The notes below the pieces were generated by a model, which worked only from the letters and a program-made list of their open reading frames with translations, had not been told where the DNA came from and did no database searches. Below are positions 1-7,077 of a stretch of 15,903 bases of DNA, piece by piece. Origin of the DNA: Methanoregula sp. UBA154 (GTDB lineage Archaea > Halobacteriota > Methanomicrobia > Methanomicrobiales > Methanospirillaceae); the NCBI GenBank assembly GCA_002502245.1, contig DAPW01000009.1:1-15903 (forward strand), written 5' to 3'. Positions within the stretch are counted from its first letter, which is position 1. Every line of letters begins with the position of its first letter. A program made the position numbers and the translations under genes.

Positions 1-2
1 GA

Positions 3-122
3 CTTGCCGGTTCGATCCTTATCGATATTAACGAGGAATGGATTACGGGTAACCGGTATTTATCTGTGAAGAATGAGATGATCTCTCTGGATACTGTGGC
101 CGCTGATTTTACAGCAATATAG
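3..122 (+). CDS. IS256-type (mutator family) transposase, C-terminal end only
   Basis: This is the last 39 codons of a gene that enters from the left edge and ends in TAG at 120-122. The reading frame contains INEEWITGNRYLSVKNEM. An E-E-W followed by a short gap and R-Y-L is typical of the extreme C-terminus of IS256/mutator transposases. The catalytic DDE residues lie outside the window, so activity cannot be judged. The element's right terminal inverted repeat should lie within the next roughly 100 bases, but the left end is not visible for comparison. The assignment rests on a short tail and is moderate. Confidence 0.55.
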   Translation, partial: LAGSILIDINEEWITGNRYLSVKNEMISLDTVAADFTAI

Positions 123-481
123 AGACACTACGGCCAGCGAAAATCTGGACTTTTTTTTAGTACGTTCCGGGAACATAATTTCAACATTTTTTCAGTCGTG
201 ATTACAGAATAATTTTGGTAGTTCAAATGGGACTATACCCAAAACATCTCCTGATTTCAGGAAACGGGCATTCCACCCCCGGGCTGGTAATCTGATGCTC
301 CCTGCCTGCCCGGAAAGATCCGCATCCAGCAACGATGCAGGACAGGATCTCACTGAGGCCGGCTGGGGCTGTCCTGGGAAGAGGGCCTGGCAGGATCGGG
401 GTGCCCGATGGCTTCCCGGACGCCCGGAACCTGCGGCCGGGGCAGGACAGCGCCCGACCAGAAAAGGACCGCCTCAACAAC
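123..481. other. Gene-poor region between the transposase tail and the HTH-VWA unit
   Basis: No supported gene here. Bases 123-225 are A/T-rich with a T8 run near 151-158 and probably contain the right end of the insertion sequence and its terminator. From about 240 to 480 the sequence is strongly G+C-rich, and the open frames on both strands give low-complexity, Arg/Pro/Gly-rich translations that look like shadows. A small nested inverted repeat is present (GCATC at 320s pairing with GATGC, flanked by GATCC and GGATC), of unknown meaning. Confidence 0.4.
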
Positions 482-490
482 TTTTAAATA
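482..490 (+). promoter_or_regulatory. Archaeal TATA-like box for the HTH-VWA unit
   Basis: TTTTAAATA sits at 482-490, directly after the G+C-rich stretch. A start about 25 bases downstream would fall near 511, at the first base of the triple repeat. A second candidate, TTTATACC at 501-508, would place the start nearer 530. Either gives a short leader before the GGAGG at 547-551. Confidence 0.45.
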
Positions 491-510
491 CTAATGCCTG
501 TTTATACCTT

Positions 511-540
511 TATGCATCAGTATGCATCAAAATGTATCTG
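511..540 (+). repeat. Three imperfect 10-bp direct repeats upstream of the HTH gene
   Basis: The units are TATGCATCAG, TATGCATCAA and AATGTATCTG, head to tail with no spacer. The first two differ at one base and the third is more diverged. The 10-base period places the units on one face of the helix. They lie between the TATA-like box and the ribosome binding site of a gene for a DNA-binding protein, so an autoregulatory operator is a reasonable inference. A role in the mRNA leader is also possible. Confidence 0.6.
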
Positions 541-556
541 AATCGTGGAGGCTGGT

Positions 557-880
557 ATGAGGGGAGATGAAGAACAGGAATTATCCGGTGGATCCGGCAA
601 AGGTACCCCCCTGCCCCCGCAGCCCGGCGAGCCCTACCTTGCAGCCCTGGGCCGGCGGCGTGCGTCCCGGCAGCGGCGGATCTTTGCGGACCAGCAGTTC
701 TATGCCATTCCCGAGGTTGCGGAGCGGCTGAAGGTGAAGGAGGAGCTGATCCGCGAACTGATCCGGCGCGGGGACCTCCATGCGTTCCGCATCGGGAAGG
801 CGTACCGGATCACGGATGATGATATCGACAACTACCTGCGGTCCTGCAGCACGCGGCAGGAAGAGGATGAGGAGGAATAA
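557..880 (+). CDS. Small excisionase/MerR-like helix-turn-helix DNA-binding protein
   Basis: The protein has 107 residues from the ATG at 557, chosen because GGAGG at 547-551 is 5 bases upstream. An in-frame GTG at 545 overlaps that site and is less likely. Residues 1-40 are disordered and Gly/Pro/Arg-rich. Residues about 48-95 form an excisionase-type winged helix-turn-helix (FYAIPEVAERLKVKEELIR, then RRGDLHAFRIGKAYRI), and the tail is very acidic (QEEDEEE). Proteins of this type act as phage or element excisionases or as small transcription regulators. There is no integrase here. The stop is 3 bases before the next start, so it is probably co-transcribed with the VIT-VWA gene and may regulate it through the upstream repeats. 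The last codons carry the GGAGG used by that gene. The domain call is solid; the biological role is inference. Confidence 0.8.
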   Translation: MRGDEEQELSGGSGKGTPLPPQPGEPYLAALGRRRASRQRRIFADQQFYAIPEVAERLKVKEELIRELIRRGDLHAFRIGKAYRITDDDIDNYLRSCSTRQEEDEEE

Positions 881-883
881 AAA

Positions 884-3382
884 GTGACGATGAATGCATT
901 GTTTTACGAGAATACGATCCCCTCCGGGACCGGCGTCCTGGAGATCACACCGGAACGGAAGGGGAATGACCCGGCCCGGCTCTTTGTTCCGCTGCAGAAG
1001 TCCGGGCTCACGGGAACCTTCCACGGCCCGCTGGGCTCCCTGACGCTCTCGCAGACCTTCCGGTTCTCCGGTGCGGTGATCAGTACCCCCGTTGAAGCGA
1101 TCTACCGCTTCCCGCTGCCGGGAGACGCGGCGGTTTCCGAAGTTGTCGTGACATTCGGTGATGAGGTGATCCGGACAAAACTCATGGAACGGGCTGCCGC
1201 AGAAAAGACCTATGACAAGGCGTTTTTAAAAGGAAAGAAAGCGGTTTTAGTCACCCGCGAGTCCCCGGACGTGTTCACGCTCCACCTCACCGGTATCCCC
1301 CCGGATACCGATGTCACGGTCCGGACCACGTTCACGCTTTTGGCGCGCGTGACTCCCCACGGCTGGGAGATCCGGGTCCCGTTCACCATCGGCCCGCGGT
1401 ATACCCGTCCGGATGAGACGCATCCCGCGATCCAGGCGAAGCCGCTCCTGACTGCTGCGGATCCCGGGTACCGGATCTCGATGGATCTCTGGTTCCGGCC
1501 GGCGATTCAGATCACGGACATCCTCCCGAAAGCAGAGATCGTGCCGGTGAACGGCGCAACCCGGGTAACGCTCCCGGACGCAACGCCGGACCGCGACCTT
1601 GTGCTGAAATGGACCATGGCGGAAGAGACACCGCTCCTCTCGGCATGGTCCGCTGATGACCCGGCAACCGCCCACCGGTACGTCTGCTCCCTGATACATC
1701 CCGGCGTCCGGGCAGATGCAGCCCCGATCCCCCGGGAACTGATCCTGGTGGTCGACCAGTCCGGGTCCATGCAAGGCGGGAAATGGGAGGCAGCGAAGAA
1801 GAGCCTGTTTTCGCTGCTGGACACGCTGAAGGAAGGGGACTGCTTCAATATCTGTGTCTTCTCGGACCGGCCGGTCTGGTACAGTAAAAGCGGGCAGCCC
1901 GCCGCCACACCGGAGAACGTGAAGGCGGCAAAAACGTTCGTACAGAACACATCGCTCTTTTCCGGAACCGAGCTGGGGATTGCCCTGGAACAGGCAACGC
2001 GGCAGAACAGGACTGCCGGGACCTTCTCCCGCCACATCATCGTGATCACCGACGGACTGGTCACGGACGAGGCCCGGCTGTTCCGGCTCGCGGAGACGGA
2101 GCATGCGAACCCCGGCTCCCGGCGGATCAGTGTCATCACCATCGACTCCTCGCCGAATGTCTACCTTACCGGGGAACTCGCCCGGCTGGGCGGCGGGACC
2201 GCGAAGTTCCTGGAAGACAACGGACAGGTCCAGGAAGTCCTGGAAGAGCTCCTCCTCTGCTGGCAGCAGCCGGTGTACGCTGATGCCGTCCTCTCCGCGA
2301 ACGGGAACCTGGATGTTCCCGGCTTCCGGGCGGTTGCAGGCAGCGCGGGCCGCTCGATCGATGTCGGCGATATCCGGCCCGGGATGCCGCTGTTCTTCTG
2401 CGGGCGGATGCCACTGGCTGGTGAGGAGACCACCATTACCCTCACTGCACCAGCGGCAGGACAGATTGCCACAGCGAACGCGGTGCCGGAAAACGGAAAC
2501 CCCGGCGCCGCTGTCCGGTCCCTCTACGGTGCCGCAAAGATCCGGGCCCTGGAATATATCCTGCAGGCTGTCCACGCGCCGGAAGAGATCCAGAGACGTC
2601 TCACGGACCTCGGGTACGATCCGGCTGCCGGTCCCCGTGGCGCTGCCCTGTACCCGGAGAACCGGAAGCACGCAGCAGCGGAGATGCTCCGGCAGCTGAT
2701 CATCAGCGAATCCCTGCGCTACGGGATCCCCTCGTCGCTCACCGGGTTCATCGGCGTATCGGATCGCACGGGGATGGTCCCGCAGGTCACCGTTGCGGTG
2801 CCGAACGCACTGCCGGCAGGATGGGAGTCAGACCTCAACATTTCACCCAATGACATATGTCCGACCATGCTGCAGTCCTGCTCAGCACCGGCAGTTCCCG
2901 ACAACCTGGAATTCCTGGCAACGCCGGTGAAAATGTCCGTACGCCGGTCTTCCGGATCCCTGGTATCACCCGGCGCCCCGGTCTATGCCAATGTCCGGAG
3001 CGCCCGCCGGGCGCCGGAACCGGCACCAGCGCCTGTCCTCCACGATTCCGTCATCCGGTCAATCCACGAGGTGAACGGGGAAGCGCTCCTGTGCGGGAAC
3101 ATTCCCGTAAAGAAGGGACGGTACCTGCTCATCCTCACCATTGCCATCGGCCCGGTCCCGGCGGGGATCCGCATCCGGATCTTCCTGGATGACCGCGAGC
3201 TGGGCACCTGGGACCTGGGCAGGTACATGCTGGACCGGAACGAATTCCTGTTTGAGTTCGCCGTTGCGGGGAAGGGTTCCCTGAAGGCCGTGCTCCTTGA
3301 CCCGGCCGGGCACCTGGAGGGGTACGAGGTGGGCGTGAGACTGGTGAACGAGGCAGGGCGGCGGGGGCTCCTCTTCCCGTAA
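884..3382 (+). CDS. VIT and von Willebrand factor A domain protein
   Basis: This 832-residue protein resembles inter-alpha-trypsin inhibitor heavy chains in architecture. The VIT domain covers roughly residues 20-145. A VWA domain covers about 284-455, with MIDAS motif DQSGS at 291-295, a likely MIDAS Thr in FSGTELG, and ITDG with Asp390. The metal site therefore looks complete, suggesting Mg2+-dependent protein binding. The C-terminal 375 residues are unassigned and include a possible beta-sandwich near the end. No signal peptide or membrane segment is visible, so it is probably cytosolic. The GTG at 884 is preferred: GGAGG at 871-875 gives 8 bases of spacing, against 14 for the ATG at 890. 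The gene starts 3 bases after the HTH stop, implying translational coupling. Archaeal VIT-VWA proteins are poorly characterised and no partner ATPase is adjacent. Confidence 0.88.
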   Translation: MTMNALFYENTIPSGTGVLEITPERKGNDPARLFVPLQKSGLTGTFHGPLGSLTLSQTFRFSGAVISTPVEAIYRFPLPGDAAVSEVVVTFGDEVIRTKLMERAAAEKTYDKAFLKGKKAVLVTRESPDVFTLHLTGIPPDTDVTVRTTFTLLARVTPHGWEIRVPFTIGPRYTRPDETHPAIQAKPLLTAADPGYRISMDLWFRPAIQITDILPKAEIVPVNGATRVTLPDATPDRDLVLKWTMAEETPLLSAWSADDPATAHRYVCSLIHPGVRADAAPIPRELILVVDQSGSMQGGKWEAAKKSLFSLLDTLKEGDCFNICVFSDRPVWYSKSGQPAATPENVKAAKTFVQNTSLFSGTELGIALEQATRQNRTAGTFSRHIIVITDGLVTDEARLFRLAETEHANPGSRRISVITIDSSPNVYLTGELARLGGGTAKFLEDNGQVQEVLEELLLCWQQPVYADAVLSANGNLDVPGFRAVAGSAGRSIDVGDIRPGMPLFFCGRMPLAGEETTITLTAPAAGQIATANAVPENGNPGAAVRSLYGAAKIRALEYILQAVHAPEEIQRRLTDLGYDPAAGPRGAALYPENRKHAAAEMLRQLIISESLRYGIPSSLTGFIGVSDRTGMVPQVTVAVPNALPAGWESDLNISPNDICPTMLQSCSAPAVPDNLEFLATPVKMSVRRSSGSLVSPGAPVYANVRSARRAPEPAPAPVLHDSVIRSIHEVNGEALLCGNIPVKKGRYLLILTIAIGPVPAGIRIRIFLDDRELGTWDLGRYMLDRNEFLFEFAVAGKGSLKAVLLDPAGHLEGYEVGVRLVNEAGRRGLLFP

Positions 3383-3384
3383 TA

Positions 3385-3420
3385 CTTTTTCCGGGTGCCC
3401 GGAACCTTATTTTCCGTTCC
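3385..3420 (+). terminator. T-rich terminator with small hairpin after the VIT-VWA gene
   Basis: Three bases after the TAA there is CTTTTT, then CCGGGTGCCCGG (5-bp stem, 2-base loop), then CTTATTTTCC. Archaeal intrinsic termination depends mainly on T tracts, so this is a plausible terminator. Confidence 0.45.
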
Positions 3421-3840
3421 TTCTCTCAAGGGTTCTCTGCCCGGGTCTTTTCACGCGTTTATACAATACGCACGGGAGATGCAGGCCCGGAATGATGAAC
3501 CCGGACCAGGAATGACGAGCGTCATCCCGCCGATCTGTCCTGAAAAGAACCGCCGGGAACCGTCCCGGATACGAGATATCCCCCCACGAATACCGCAATC
3601 CGGAGAACAGCCCGGAATATCGTATCCATACGCAGGCCTTCTATCAGAGACATACGATTTCCCGGTGATGATGAAATCCGGCGGATCACCAGCGCACGCT
3701 GCATGCAGGGGGCATCAAGCGGCGGTTGGGGATCGGTGTCGGTGGGTACCTCCCATCACCGTACTTCTTCCGGTGGTGGAATGCCGGACCTCTTTCTTTT
3801 AGTTCCCGCCCGTGTTTTTCTCTCCGGCCACCGTATTAAA
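3421..3840. other. Intergenic region, no supported gene
   Basis: The open frames here give low-complexity translations with no recognisable domain and no good ribosome binding site. Structure seen includes the palindrome ATGACGAGCGTCAT at 3512-3525 and a GGTGAT...ATCACC inverted repeat near 3664-3690. Neither is matched elsewhere in the window. Confidence 0.4.
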
Positions 3841-3844
3841 AAAC

Positions 3845-3856
3845 CAAATTTTTATT
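3845..3856 (+). promoter_or_regulatory. TATA-like box of the GYD-domain gene
   Basis: The A/T-rich AAATTTTTATTA lies about 26-37 bases before the ATG at 3882. There is no ribosome binding site in front of that ATG, so the transcript is probably leaderless or has only a few leader bases. Confidence 0.5.
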
Positions 3857-3881
3857 ACGGATATCCGCAATAGGCTCACAC

Positions 3882-4172
3882 ATGACAATCTATATCTCCC
3901 TCGGGAACCTGAAGAAGGAAGCGTTTGAAGATTTTGGAAGCATTGAGGAGCGGGACAGAAAAGCAAAGCAGGTCATCGAGTCGCTGGGCGGAAAGATCCT
4001 CTGCATGTACTACACGTTCGGGCGGTACGACTTCGTGGTGGTCATTGACATGCCCTCCAAGGAGAGCGTGGTGAAGTTCCTCTCGATCGTGGCAAAGTAC
4101 GGGACGGTCCGGACCGAGACGCTGGAGGCCATTCCCGCGGACATGATGTACACGATAGCAAAAGAGATCTGA
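3882..4172 (+). CDS. GYD domain-containing protein
   Basis: The 96-residue protein matches the whole length of the small GYD family, an alpha/beta fold resembling dimeric ferredoxin-like or Lrp ligand-sensing barrels. The family signature appears as TFGRYDFVVVIDMPS at about residues 46-60, with Arg in place of the middle residue of the usual Gly-x-Tyr-Asp variants. The N-terminal strand is MTIYISLGNL and the C-terminal strand carries TVRTETLEAIP. There is no signal peptide or membrane segment. The biochemical function is unknown. It has its own TATA-like box, no ribosome binding site (probably leaderless), and no operon partner. The family call is firm; the role is open. Confidence 0.85.
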   Translation: MTIYISLGNLKKEAFEDFGSIEERDRKAKQVIESLGGKILCMYYTFGRYDFVVVIDMPSKESVVKFLSIVAKYGTVRTETLEAIPADMMYTIAKEI

Positions 4173-4178
4173 CGGGGC

Positions 4179-4262
4179 TGCGGGAATCCGGCCCGGGAAC
4201 CACCTCTCCGGTAGCTCCGGCGCCGCCTTCCGGGGGCGCCTCCCGGAGCCCGATTCTCCGCA
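4179..4262 (+). other. Long G+C-rich imperfect hairpin after the GYD gene
   Basis: The outer arms TGCGGGAATC (4179-4188) and GATTCTCCGCA (4252-4262) pair with one bulged T. The inner arms GCTCCGG (4214-4220) and CCGGAGC (4243-4249) also pair, and GGCGCC occurs on both sides of the loop. It begins 7 bases after the GYD stop. There is no T tract immediately after it, so it is not a standard archaeal terminator. An mRNA 3' stabiliser, a small structured RNA or a relic of an inverted-repeat element are alternatives. Confidence 0.45.
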
Positions 4263-4479
4263 CCGGCCAGAAAGGAAATCGCGAACAATATGTCGGTAAC
4301 CTTCACAGATTCTTACAATTTCTCATAGTGAACGTTTTCTCCAGAGTAAAAATTTCGTTAACCGACCTCCCGTTTGTTCCTTTTCCAGACCCGGATAAAA
4401 CACCCCGCCCGATTCCTTTTCCGGCAGGATCTTCATTTCCGGAACGAAGGGAATACCCGGTTTCTGACAAATCCAGCGT
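4263..4479. other. Leader/intergenic region before the ion channel
   Basis: No coding signal was seen. The stretch is mixed A/T- and C-rich. A weak candidate promoter (GGATAAAAC near 4391) is the only regulatory-looking element, so the channel's promoter is not settled. Confidence 0.3.
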
Positions 4480-5394
4480 ATGCAAGTTCCCGCTGAAAAC
4501 AAAGAATCAATAGTGAAGAGTTCTTCATACACGGATATAATGATTCAGAGAATACGGTCTTACCTGTACGCCACGATGGAAGTAGACTCGATCGAAGACA
4601 AGCAGGGCGGGTACTACGAAATTCTGATGATGGGTCTGATCTTTGCCAATGCTCTTGCCATGATCGTGGATACGGTCCCGTCCATCAAGCTGAACTATGA
4701 CTGGTTCCTGATGCCATTCGAACAAATTTCCATCATCATTTTTTCAGCAGAATATATCCTCCTGCTCTGGGTCTGTACAGAAAATCCGGAATACCGGGAT
4801 CCTGTACATGGGAGGATACGGTATGCGATGACACCAGTCGCCCTTATTAACCTGTTATCGGTGATGCCCGCGTTCATTCCCGTCCTCCAGCCCTATGACC
4901 TCCGGGCTCTCAGAATGTTCCGGCTGTTCCGGTTCTTCCGGATCCTGAAACTGACAAAATATTCTGACTCCTTAAAAACACTCTTCAGGGCACTCGATGC
5001 AAAGAAAGAACAGCTCTTTATGACCCTCGTGATTATTGTCCTTCTTGTTGTCATGACCTCGGTCTTCCTGTTCTATGCAGAGAATGGCACCAATGAAAGC
5101 GCGGTATTCGATGATCTTCCGAGCACGATCTGGTGGGGCCTGATAACGCTGAACCCGATGAGCAACGAAGAGGGATACCCGGTGACCGTTGCCGGAAAAT
5201 TGATTTCTGCAGGGATGGCCCTCCTCGAGATCGGTATTTTTGCCATCCCTGCGGGAATTATGGCGTCCGCATTTGAAGAAGAATATAAGGAAAAAGAGAA
5301 AGAGCAGGAAGGGCAGCGTACCGTCTGCGAAACAGAATCCGGCAGGAACGACGGACCGACCGTGTGTCCGCATTGCGGGAAACGTGTCGGGTGA
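4480..5394 (+). CDS. Voltage-sensor ion channel, Kv/KvAP-like, with non-canonical pore filter
   Basis: A 304-residue membrane protein with S1-S6 layout: S1 about 45-64, S2 80-100 (with Glu91), S3 115-135, S4 141-160, S5 180-200, pore loop 212-236, S6 240-265. S4 (LRALRMFRLFRFFRILKLTK) has basic residues at every third position, seven in all, a strong voltage sensor. The pore helix WWGLITL and the YPVT after the filter are typical of K+ channels, but the six residues normally TVGYGD are PMSNEE, at unchanged length. S3 has Asn124 where Kv channels usually have Asp. The C-terminus is charged and ends with a lone CPHCG knuckle. The start is uncertain: the ATG at 4480 has no ribosome binding site, and the ATG at 4540 (MIQRIRS) may be the true start. 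The stop codon lies inside a dispersed repeat. The fold is firm; ion selectivity is unknown. Confidence 0.85.
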   Translation: MQVPAENKESIVKSSSYTDIMIQRIRSYLYATMEVDSIEDKQGGYYEILMMGLIFANALAMIVDTVPSIKLNYDWFLMPFEQISIIIFSAEYILLLWVCTENPEYRDPVHGRIRYAMTPVALINLLSVMPAFIPVLQPYDLRALRMFRLFRFFRILKLTKYSDSLKTLFRALDAKKEQLFMTLVIIVLLVVMTSVFLFYAENGTNESAVFDDLPSTIWWGLITLNPMSNEEGYPVTVAGKLISAGMALLEIGIFAIPAGIMASAFEEEYKEKEKEQEGQRTVCETESGRNDGPTVCPHCGKRVG

Positions 5395-5490
5395 AAAACC
5401 GACAGTGTTCCGGCCGAAAACGAGCATTTTCACACTGGTAGGAGATAGCGGTATCCGGCAGAGTCAGGAAGACTGAAAGGAAGGGGACAG
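5389..5490 (+). repeat. Dispersed ~100-bp repeat, copy 1
   Basis: It begins with GGGTGAAAAACCGACAGTGT and shares 26 identical bases with copy 2 at 7804. About 80% identity without gaps then continues through GGCAGAGTCAGG. Its first bases contain the TGA stop of the ion channel. Differences between copies are not concentrated at third codon positions in any frame, which argues for a non-coding repeat. Confidence 0.6.
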
Positions 5491-5614
5491 GTGGTTCAGG
5501 ACGCTGGCGATGCAAAAAGGGGAGTATCCGGGAACAACGGTGGCTGCCCGAAAAACCCCGGAAGAATTTTCTGATTTGGCGGATGAGTTCCTGCCGGAAT
5601 GGCGGGAAATCTGA
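5477..5614 (+). other. Possible small or remnant open frame
   Basis: This frame is open from 5477 and has an ATG at 5510 giving 34 residues (MQKGEYPGTTVAARKTPEEF onward), ending in TGA at 5612. The composition is protein-like (acidic, with TPEEF, LADEFLPEW) and unlike the surrounding shadow frames. No clear ribosome binding site stands at the right distance. It may be a small protein or the tail of a decayed gene. The rest of the 5491-5777 gap between the channel and the convergent ATPase gene shows nothing recognisable. Confidence 0.25.
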
Positions 5615-5777
5615 CAGTATAATCCTGGTAAGGCAGCGTTACCCATGGATTATACCGGCCGGGTCCGGTTATCCAGAATACCGTTGTGGTGCGGACCCGG
5701 CAGCCGAAGGCGGGATCATGCCGGGTTGACCGGTGGAGCGCGTGTGGATCCTTCAATGTCTGCCGCCAGGTATTGCC

Positions 5778-7043
5778 TCACGGTTGATCATTCCCGTATT
5801 CGATGAGCCATTTCCAGGCTGGCAGCACGCGGATGGTTGATCCGTCCTGTATGATAGTCTCCTCCTGGTTGTAGGTGAGGATGATACCGTCGGCCGGTGC
5901 ATGCATCCTCATCGCGCCGGCAAGACCGGCGAGTTCCCGGTCCCTGTTCTCCCGCGAGAGTTCAAAGCAGACCTGGATCGCGCCGGTTACCGTTCCCCGC
6001 TCTTCCGTGATAAAATCGCACTCGTTCGGGTTCCGGGAGAAATACACGGATTTTCCCCGGCGCAACAGCTCAATGTACACGAGATTCTCGAGCATCCTGC
6101 CCCGGTCATCCGAAAACCGGAACGCGACTGCATTGCGCATGCCGGTATCGATGCAATAGAGTTTCTTCTCATTGACATACTGTTTTTTGAGGGAAAAATC
6201 GTACCGGAAGCACTCGAAGACAAGGTACGCTTCCTCAAGGAACCCGACATAGTCCCGGACCGATGCGACGCTCTTGAACCCGAGGATATTTTTCAGGGCA
6301 TTGTATGTTGCAGCATTTGCGGCGTTCGTGAACAGGTAATGGGCGAGCTGCCGGAATCCCTTGACCTCCCGGATCCTGTATCGGCTGATGATGTCCCGGA
6401 ACAGGATGTCATCATAGATCCGCTTGAGGTACTCCGGGTCCTGATATTTCAGGTACTCCGGGAATCCCCCGCCGGTGAGATACCGGTCGAACTCCCCGAG
6501 GACCGCGGCTTTCTTCTTTGCCGTGATCCTGCCGGTGCTGACCGACCGGAACCGCAGGCATTCCCGGAACGAGAACGGGTACAGGGTAATCGTGGTGTAC
6601 CGCCCGGTCAGCCGGGTCCCGAGCTCGGCCGAAAGGAGGTTCGCATTGGAGCCGGTGAGGAAGACTTTATACCCCTCGTCATGGATCCGGCGGATGAACC
6701 GCTCCCAGCCGGGGACGTTCTGGATCTCGTCAATGAAGAGGACTTTTACGCCCGGGGAGGTCTTTTCGAAGAGGAGCATCAGGGCCGGAAAATCCGGCAG
6801 GGAAAAATCCATGAGCCGGTCATCGTCGAAATTGATGTACAGGAAATCGCTGTACTGTGCTGAAAGCTGGCGCATGAGCGTGGACTTGCCGCATCGCCGT
6901 ATCCCGGTGATCACCACGATCTGGTCAGTCTTTCTGAACCGTTCGGTCGCGATCTCCCGGGGTATACCGGGGTCGCGGGAGAGGAACGATTCTTTCTGGC
7001 TGAGCACCAGTTCTTCGAGCTGGGATCCGGAGATCATATACAT
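5778..7043 (-). CDS. AAA ATPase with C-terminal DUF4143 domain
   Basis: About 421 residues from the ATG at 7043 (a TTG at 7049 and an ATG at 7037 are also in frame). The N-terminal AAA-14 type ATPase has Walker A GIRRCGKST (about residues 47-55), Walker B VLFIDE (about 101-106) and the sensor-like LTGSN near 130. A C-terminal DUF4143 domain follows, containing NECDF and IQV, an arrangement reminiscent of a PD-(D/E)XK nuclease fold. Such ATPases are very common in archaea and often occur in many copies; their substrate is not established. The ATG at 7043 is preferred because the TATA-like box at 7066-7077 would start transcription almost on it, giving a leaderless mRNA. Palindromes overlap both the box and the start, suggesting repression. 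A fragment of a sister copy lies at 11741-11842. Confidence 0.88.
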   Translation of the reverse strand: MYMISGSQLEELVLSQKESFLSRDPGIPREIATERFRKTDQIVVITGIRRCGKSTLMRQLSAQYSDFLYINFDDDRLMDFSLPDFPALMLLFEKTSPGVKVLFIDEIQNVPGWERFIRRIHDEGYKVFLTGSNANLLSAELGTRLTGRYTTITLYPFSFRECLRFRSVSTGRITAKKKAAVLGEFDRYLTGGGFPEYLKYQDPEYLKRIYDDILFRDIISRYRIREVKGFRQLAHYLFTNAANAATYNALKNILGFKSVASVRDYVGFLEEAYLVFECFRYDFSLKKQYVNEKKLYCIDTGMRNAVAFRFSDDRGRMLENLVYIELLRRGKSVYFSRNPNECDFITEERGTVTGAIQVCFELSRENRDRELAGLAGAMRMHAPADGIILTYNQEETIIQDGSTIRVLPAWKWLIEYGNDQP

Positions 7044-7053
7044 TACCAATGTA
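7039..7053 (-). promoter_or_regulatory. Palindromic operator-like site over the ATPase start codon
   Basis: TACATT-ACC-AATGTA is a perfect 6-bp inverted repeat with a 3-base centre. It overlaps the predicted ATG at 7043 and the transcription start. Its partner lies 33 bases away, centre to centre. Confidence 0.55.
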
Positions 7054-7065
7054 TGCTTTATGTGG

Positions 7066-7077
7066 TTTATTTATATT
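7066..7077 (-). promoter_or_regulatory. TATA-like box of the AAA ATPase gene
   Basis: On the minus strand the sequence reads AATATAAATAAA. It is centred about 28 bases upstream of the ATG at 7043, which fits leaderless transcription. Confidence 0.55.

Noticed and set aside
511..540. Triple repeat considered as a CRISPR or iteron-type origin
   Set aside because: There are no spacers, units are only 10 bp and three in number, and no replication initiator gene is adjacent; an operator is a better fit.
1247..2671. Long minus-strand open frame (474 codons) opposite the VIT-VWA gene
   Set aside because: It is Arg/Gly/Pro-rich with no domain, and lies opposite a plus-strand gene with clear VIT and VWA motifs; a G+C-driven shadow.
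2103..2699. 198-codon plus-strand frame inside the VIT-VWA gene
   Set aside because: It is a second-frame shadow in a G+C-rich gene with Ser/Arg/Pro-rich composition and no ribosome binding site.
5901..6863. Plus-strand open frame of 320 codons opposite the AAA ATPase
   Set aside because: The minus strand carries Walker A, Walker B and DUF4143 motifs; the plus-strand translation has none and no start signal.
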